A DNA stretch of 64,000 nucleotides from Erythrobacter sp. HL-111 (lineage in GTDB: Bacteria > Pseudomonadota > Alphaproteobacteria > Sphingomonadales > Sphingomonadaceae). Within the stretch, counting starts at the first letter, position 1, and each line of letters begins with the position of its first letter. The DNA lies in assembly GCF_900105095.1 (NCBI RefSeq), contig NZ_LT629743.1, positions 2,841,001 through 2,905,000 on the forward strand, read 5' to 3'. The notes under the pieces were generated by a model that was not told the origin of the DNA, ran no database searches, and was given only the letters and a program-made list of their open reading frames with translations. Below, in pieces: positions 60,520-64,000 of this stretch. A program made the translations under genes and the position numbers.

Positions 60520-61539
60520 CTAGTGGTTGACCCCGTAGGTCGTCCCGCGCCGCGCCCGCCGCAGCGCCCGGGCCACGTCGCGCGGAAGGTCGAACAGCAC
60601 CCGCTGGCGCGCAAAATCGATCGCCACCCGGTCGAATATCTTGAGATGCTGCATCCCGAGCGAGATCACCGGCTCGTCCTTCAGCCCGAGCGCGGCGAAG
60701 GCCGGCGCATCGGCGAAGGTCAGCGGGACTCCCTTCAGCGACAGTCCCTCGATGGTGAGGTCGGACACCACCGCCAGTTCGCCGATGATGTCGACGCCGT
60801 TGACGTCGGTCGCGGTGACATCTTCCGAAAGCTTCGCCCGCAGCCGGTCGCGCAGGGCGTTGTTGGCGAGGCTCATCTGCGCACCGGTGTCGATGATGAC
60901 GGTCGCACGCACGCCCTCGACCATGGCATCGGTGAGCAGCAGCTGGCCGAGCCGGGGGCGCGCGCGCACGATGATCTCGAATCCCCCGCTCGAGCCGCGC
61001 TCCTCGCGCGTGTTCTCGAGCGCGATGGTCTCTTCGCGGAAATCGATCAGGACGCGGAAATCCTGCAGACTGTCGAGCCCGATGATCCCGTCGGCCCCGA
61101 CATGCGCGCGCGCCAGCAGCGGTGCGGTGAGCCCGGTGACGGTGTGGCTGCCGACGGTGAGCGCGCCGACTTCGACAAGGTCGACCGCGCGGCGGCTCGC
61201 CATGCCGACGAGGATCGCGCTCCCCTGCGGGGGAAGGGCAAGGCCGATGTTGATCTCGTGGGTGAGCGCGGTCGCTTCGCTGCCGGTGTCGATCATGAAA
61301 TCGAACGGGCCTGCCCCGTCGATCCGCACCGGCACGGTGAACCGGGCGAAGCGCTCCTCTTCCAATGCCAGCACTTCGGTCCCGGGTCCGGCGAGGTCGG
61401 GGCCGATCGGTCCCTGCTCGAACGGCGGCGGGGGCGGCAGGAGGCCCGGGCCGGTGGTCGATGTTCCCGCCGCCATCGCGGGGAAAGCGAGGCCGAGCGC
61501 CGCGGCAAGGCCCAGCGCTCCTGCAAGTCGTTGTCTCAT
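60520..61539 (-). CDS. Secreted retropepsin-like aspartyl protease
   Basis: 339 residues: signal peptide (LAAALGLAFPAMAAGT), a Pro-rich linker (GLLPPPPPFEQGP), and two aspartyl-protease half-domains, each with an active-site triad: FDFMIDTGSEATALTH and ATVIIDTGAQMSLANN. Two DTG motifs in one chain mean it could work as a monomer, unlike homodimeric retropepsins. ATG 61539 has AGGA directly upstream. The stop codon TAG is built from the target duplication CTAG of the adjacent IS, so the reading frame survived the insertion unchanged. Confidence 0.88.
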   Translation of the reverse strand: MRQRLAGALGLAAALGLAFPAMAAGTSTTGPGLLPPPPPFEQGPIGPDLAGPGTEVLALEEERFARFTVPVRIDGAGPFDFMIDTGSEATALTHEINIGLALPPQGSAILVGMASRRAVDLVEVGALTVGSHTVTGLTAPLLARAHVGADGIIGLDSLQDFRVLIDFREETIALENTREERGSSGGFEIIVRARPRLGQLLLTDAMVEGVRATVIIDTGAQMSLANNALRDRLRAKLSEDVTATDVNGVDIIGELAVVSDLTIEGLSLKGVPLTFADAPAFAALGLKDEPVISLGMQHLKIFDRVAIDFARQRVLFDLPRDVARALRRARRGTTYGVNH

Positions 61540-61685
61540 TCCTGTCCCATTCCCGGCGCTGTCGGGGGTCGAGCCCCGACGGCCGTTGGAGAAAAGTCTA
61601 GCACGATCCGCCGCTTCGCCCAAATCGCAGCGCGGGTGGCGCGGGCGAGATTGGCATTGCGCGTGCTCCTGCTAAAGCATTGGCG

Positions 61686-62594
61686 ATGCCCGATGCGAAG
61701 CCCGCCCGCCGGATCCAGGTCACCGTGCTCGCCCACAACGAGGAAGCGCGCATCGCCGCCTGCCTGGCGAGCCTGCCGGTGGACGAAGACGGGGTGACGG
61801 TGACCGTCGTGGTCAACGGATCGAGCGACCGCACCGCCGAAATCGTGCGCGCGCATGAAGGTGTCGATCTCGTCCTTTACGAAGCGGGCGGAAAGGCGCG
61901 CAGCTGGAACCGCTTCGTGCTGGACGAGGCGCCGCCGGCCGACGTGTTCGTCTTCGTCGACGGGGATGCTGCGCTCGAGCCGGGCAGCGTCGATGCGCTC
62001 GCCCGGGGGCTTGCGGAAAACCCGCGGGCGAACGCGGTTTCCGGCCTGCCGATGAACGGCCGCCGCGTGGTCGCATACCGCCGCTCGATCGCGGCCGACA
62101 GCGGGCTGTTCGGCGATTGCTACGCGCTGTCGGGCGACTTCGTCGAGCGGATGCGGGCCGCCGGCATCCGCCTGCCGGAGGACATCATCGGCGAGGACGG
62201 GCTCGTTCGCGCGCTGGCCTGCACGGACCTCGGGCCGGAGAGCGAATGGGACAATGCCCGCGTCGTGCCGGTCGCCGCGGCGGGTTTCTGGTGCGAGCCC
62301 AACGCCTTCGACCGGCGCGGACTCGCGTTGCAGTCGGCGCGCATGGTCAATTACTCGGTGCGCCACTTCCAGAACCGGATCGTCAGCGAGATCATGCGCG
62401 GCCCCGGACCCCGCGCCCTCCCGCGCGAGCTCGCTGCGCTCTATTCCCGCTACCTCCCGCGCTTCCGCCCGCGGCTCAACCCGCTATGGTTTGCCTTCGA
62501 TCGGCGGGCGCTGGCGCGGATGCGGCGGCGGATGGAGGAACGGCATCGGGCGCCGGGTCGGGCTGAACCGGACCCTCTTCGCGCGCGGCCCTGA
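61686..62594 (+). CDS. Family 2 glycosyltransferase
   Basis: 302 residues with a GT-A fold: QVTVLAHNEEARIAACLASL at the start, nucleotide-binding VVVNGSSDRTAEIV, the D-x-D motif in VFVFVDGDAALEPG, and an acceptor-region acid in DIIGEDGLVRAL. An in-frame TTG at 61680 is less likely. The last 119 bp overlap the opposite-strand flippase gene tail to tail. Association with the flippase suggests polysaccharide or glycolipid synthesis. Confidence 0.9.
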   Translation: MPDAKPARRIQVTVLAHNEEARIAACLASLPVDEDGVTVTVVVNGSSDRTAEIVRAHEGVDLVLYEAGGKARSWNRFVLDEAPPADVFVFVDGDAALEPGSVDALARGLAENPRANAVSGLPMNGRRVVAYRRSIAADSGLFGDCYALSGDFVERMRAAGIRLPEDIIGEDGLVRALACTDLGPESEWDNARVVPVAAAGFWCEPNAFDRRGLALQSARMVNYSVRHFQNRIVSEIMRGPGPRALPRELAALYSRYLPRFRPRLNPLWFAFDRRALARMRRRMEERHRAPGRAEPDPLRARP

Positions 62595-64000
62595 GCATCG
62601 CCCAGCTGTCGCGCACGACCTGCGGCCAGACCAGCACCAGGGTTGCGAGATAGACCGCGCCGCCGACCGGCACGAGCACCGCGAGCCGCCACCAGGCCGC
62701 CAGTTCCGGCAGCGCCGCGCCCGCTCCCGCCACGCCGAGCGCCATCGCCGCGCTCGCCGCGACCGGCGGCAGCAGCGCGCGGGCGAGGTCGAGCGGGGCG
62801 AGACCGACCGCCGGAAGCGTCAGGGCGAGCGTCGCGCCGAGCAGGGCGGGCGCGGCAACCCACCACGCCCAGGTCAGCCCCTCCGGCCCGAACTGCACGC
62901 CGACGAGGAAGCATCCCGCGAACAGCGCCGCGCCGAGGATCGAGGTCGCAAGATAGATGCGCGGCCGCCCCATCGCGTTCGTCGCCGGGCTGCACACGAT
63001 GTGGAGCGAAAAGAGCGGCATGACGATCGCGAGGTTCTGCAGCAGCGGCGCCATGCCCAGCCACTTCTCGCCGAAAACGGTCGCCACCGTTTCTTGCGCG
63101 GTCAGGGCAAGGCCGACGTAAAGCGGGAAGACCACCAGCGCGACCGTGCGCTGCACGCGCAGGAAATAGGGGCCGAGCCCCTTTCCCGCCTGGTGCAGTT
63201 CGGCATAGGCGGGAAAGGCGACTTCGTTGATCGGCGGCAGGAACCGGCCCGACACGATCAGCGCGACGAACAGCGCCTCGGAATAGAGCCCGAGCTGGTA
63301 GGTGCCGAAGCTGCGCCCCGCGATGAACACGTCGCTCTGGCTCTGGATGATCCAGAAGAACTGGCACAGCGTCAGCGCTCCGCCAAAGGTGATGATCGCA
63401 CGCGCGCCGCGGAAATCGAAGCTCGGGATGGTGTAGACCGGCGCCGCGATGCTGAGCGCGAGCGCGCGCGCGGCGAAGGCGAGGATCGGGGCATAGACCA
63501 GCGCCCACACGCCTTGGCCCATCCATGCGAGGAGGAGCGCGACGCTCGCCGCGGTGACCGCACCCGCCATGTTCGCGAGCGCCTGGGGCCGGAACCTGAG
63601 CCGGCGCGAGAGTATGGCCTCGGGCAGGGCGATGAAGGGGACGACGAGGAACAGCGCGACCTGGACCCGCAGTATCTCGGCGACCTGCGGCTCGCGGAAA
63701 TGGGACGCGGCGAAGGGGGCGAGGAGAAGCAGCGCGGCGGCAAGGCCGCAATTGAGCAGGAGCAGCAGGCCGAAGACCTGCGCGATGTCGCGGCGCCCGA
63801 CCTCGGCGGCGGGGATTAGCGAGGTCGCGAAGCCATAGCCGTTCATGAACGCGAGGGCGGTCACGAGGACCTGGCTCATTGCGAAGAGGCCGTAGTCCGA
63901 CGGATCTAGCAGGCGCACGACGAGGATGGTCGAGCTCCAGGTGATCACCTGCGCGGCGACCTGACCGCCATAGCGCCATGCAACCGCCGACCTGACGCGC
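62476..64000 (-). CDS. Wzx-type polysaccharide flippase, 5' end cut by window
   Basis: At least 508 residues visible; the N-terminus lies beyond base 64000 because the frame stays open to the edge (VAWRYGGQVAAQVITWSSTI). It is a MATE/Wzx-like membrane protein with roughly 12-14 helices. Family text includes VVRLLDPSDYGLFAMSQVLV and QSQSDVFIAGRSFGTYQLGL. The C-terminal tail is Pro/Ala-rich and cytoplasmic. It moves lipid-linked saccharides across the inner membrane. The tail overlaps the convergent glycosyltransferase gene by 119 bp. Confidence 0.9.
   Translation of the reverse strand, partial: RVRSAVAWRYGGQVAAQVITWSSTILVVRLLDPSDYGLFAMSQVLVTALAFMNGYGFATSLIPAAEVGRRDIAQVFGLLLLLNCGLAAALLLLAPFAASHFREPQVAEILRVQVALFLVVPFIALPEAILSRRLRFRPQALANMAGAVTAASVALLLAWMGQGVWALVYAPILAFAARALALSIAAPVYTIPSFDFRGARAIITFGGALTLCQFFWIIQSQSDVFIAGRSFGTYQLGLYSEALFVALIVSGRFLPPINEVAFPAYAELHQAGKGLGPYFLRVQRTVALVVFPLYVGLALTAQETVATVFGEKWLGMAPLLQNLAIVMPLFSLHIVCSPATNAMGRPRIYLATSILGAALFAGCFLVGVQFGPEGLTWAWWVAAPALLGATLALTLPAVGLAPLDLARALLPPVAASAAMALGVAGAGAALPELAAWWRLAVLVPVGGAVYLATLVLVWPQVVRDSWAMLRAAREEGPVQPDPAPDAVPPSAAASAPAPADRRQTIAG

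Overview
The window is GC-rich chromosomal DNA of an alphaproteobacterium, most likely Sphingomonadales and probably Erythrobacteraceae. The evidence is the gene families present: 4-hydroxyphenylpyruvate dioxygenase, the bacteriochlorophyll genes bchE and bchJ, DUF1134/EipA, COQ9, an Atm1-type exporter and DUF4402. The sequence alone does not give a species.

Layout. 1-2244: tyrosine catabolism (a VOC protein, divergent hppD, a second VOC gene). 2416-4702: bchE-bchJ. 4805-17231: an unusual envelope cluster with a Slam-like TPR/beta-barrel protein, a 1420-residue FecR-like repeat protein, a CsgG-like protein, a two-component system, a lipoprotein and a TPR-CHAT protease. 17474-20826: a trypsin-like autotransporter with a frameshift after its signal peptide. 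20876-21646: a crotonase. 21930-28543: a Crp/Fnr regulator and a locus that reads as a Fap-type functional amyloid system. It has three secreted proteins with G-x4-N-Q repeats, a C39 peptidase like FapD, a small secreted protein with a double-glycine site, and a coiled-coil/beta-barrel exporter like FapF. 28712-31015: a thioredoxin/CcdA pair translationally linked to an ECF sigma factor and an NrsF-like anti-sigma factor. 31049-32880: alternative oxidase and two small genes, one frameshifted. 33087-37729: a TonB-dependent receptor with its own exbB-exbD-exbD-tonB. 37999-38535: an EF-hand protein behind a Fur-box-like site. 38817-38909: tRNA-Ser(GCU).

39212-58793 is mostly housekeeping: DUF1134, an aromatic aminotransferase, PilZ, an MBL-rhodanese protein, ribE and ribD, a YgjP-like metallopeptidase, a YcgN-like protein, SCO1, an ankyrin protein, COQ9, ssb, a DMT transporter, YceD, the bc1 chaperone, bamE, hslV-hslU and atm1. 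An intact IS1380-family element with a CTAG target duplication occupies 58861-60519, directly at the stop codon of an aspartyl protease gene. The window ends in a glycosyltransferase and a polysaccharide flippase that runs off the right edge.

The most interesting content is the Fap-like amyloid locus. Fap systems are known mainly from beta-, gamma- and deltaproteobacteria. The CHAT/CsgG-like/Slam-like cluster is second: two of its transcription units share an inverted-repeat motif, TGACA-N5-TGTCA, at almost the same distance from the start codon.
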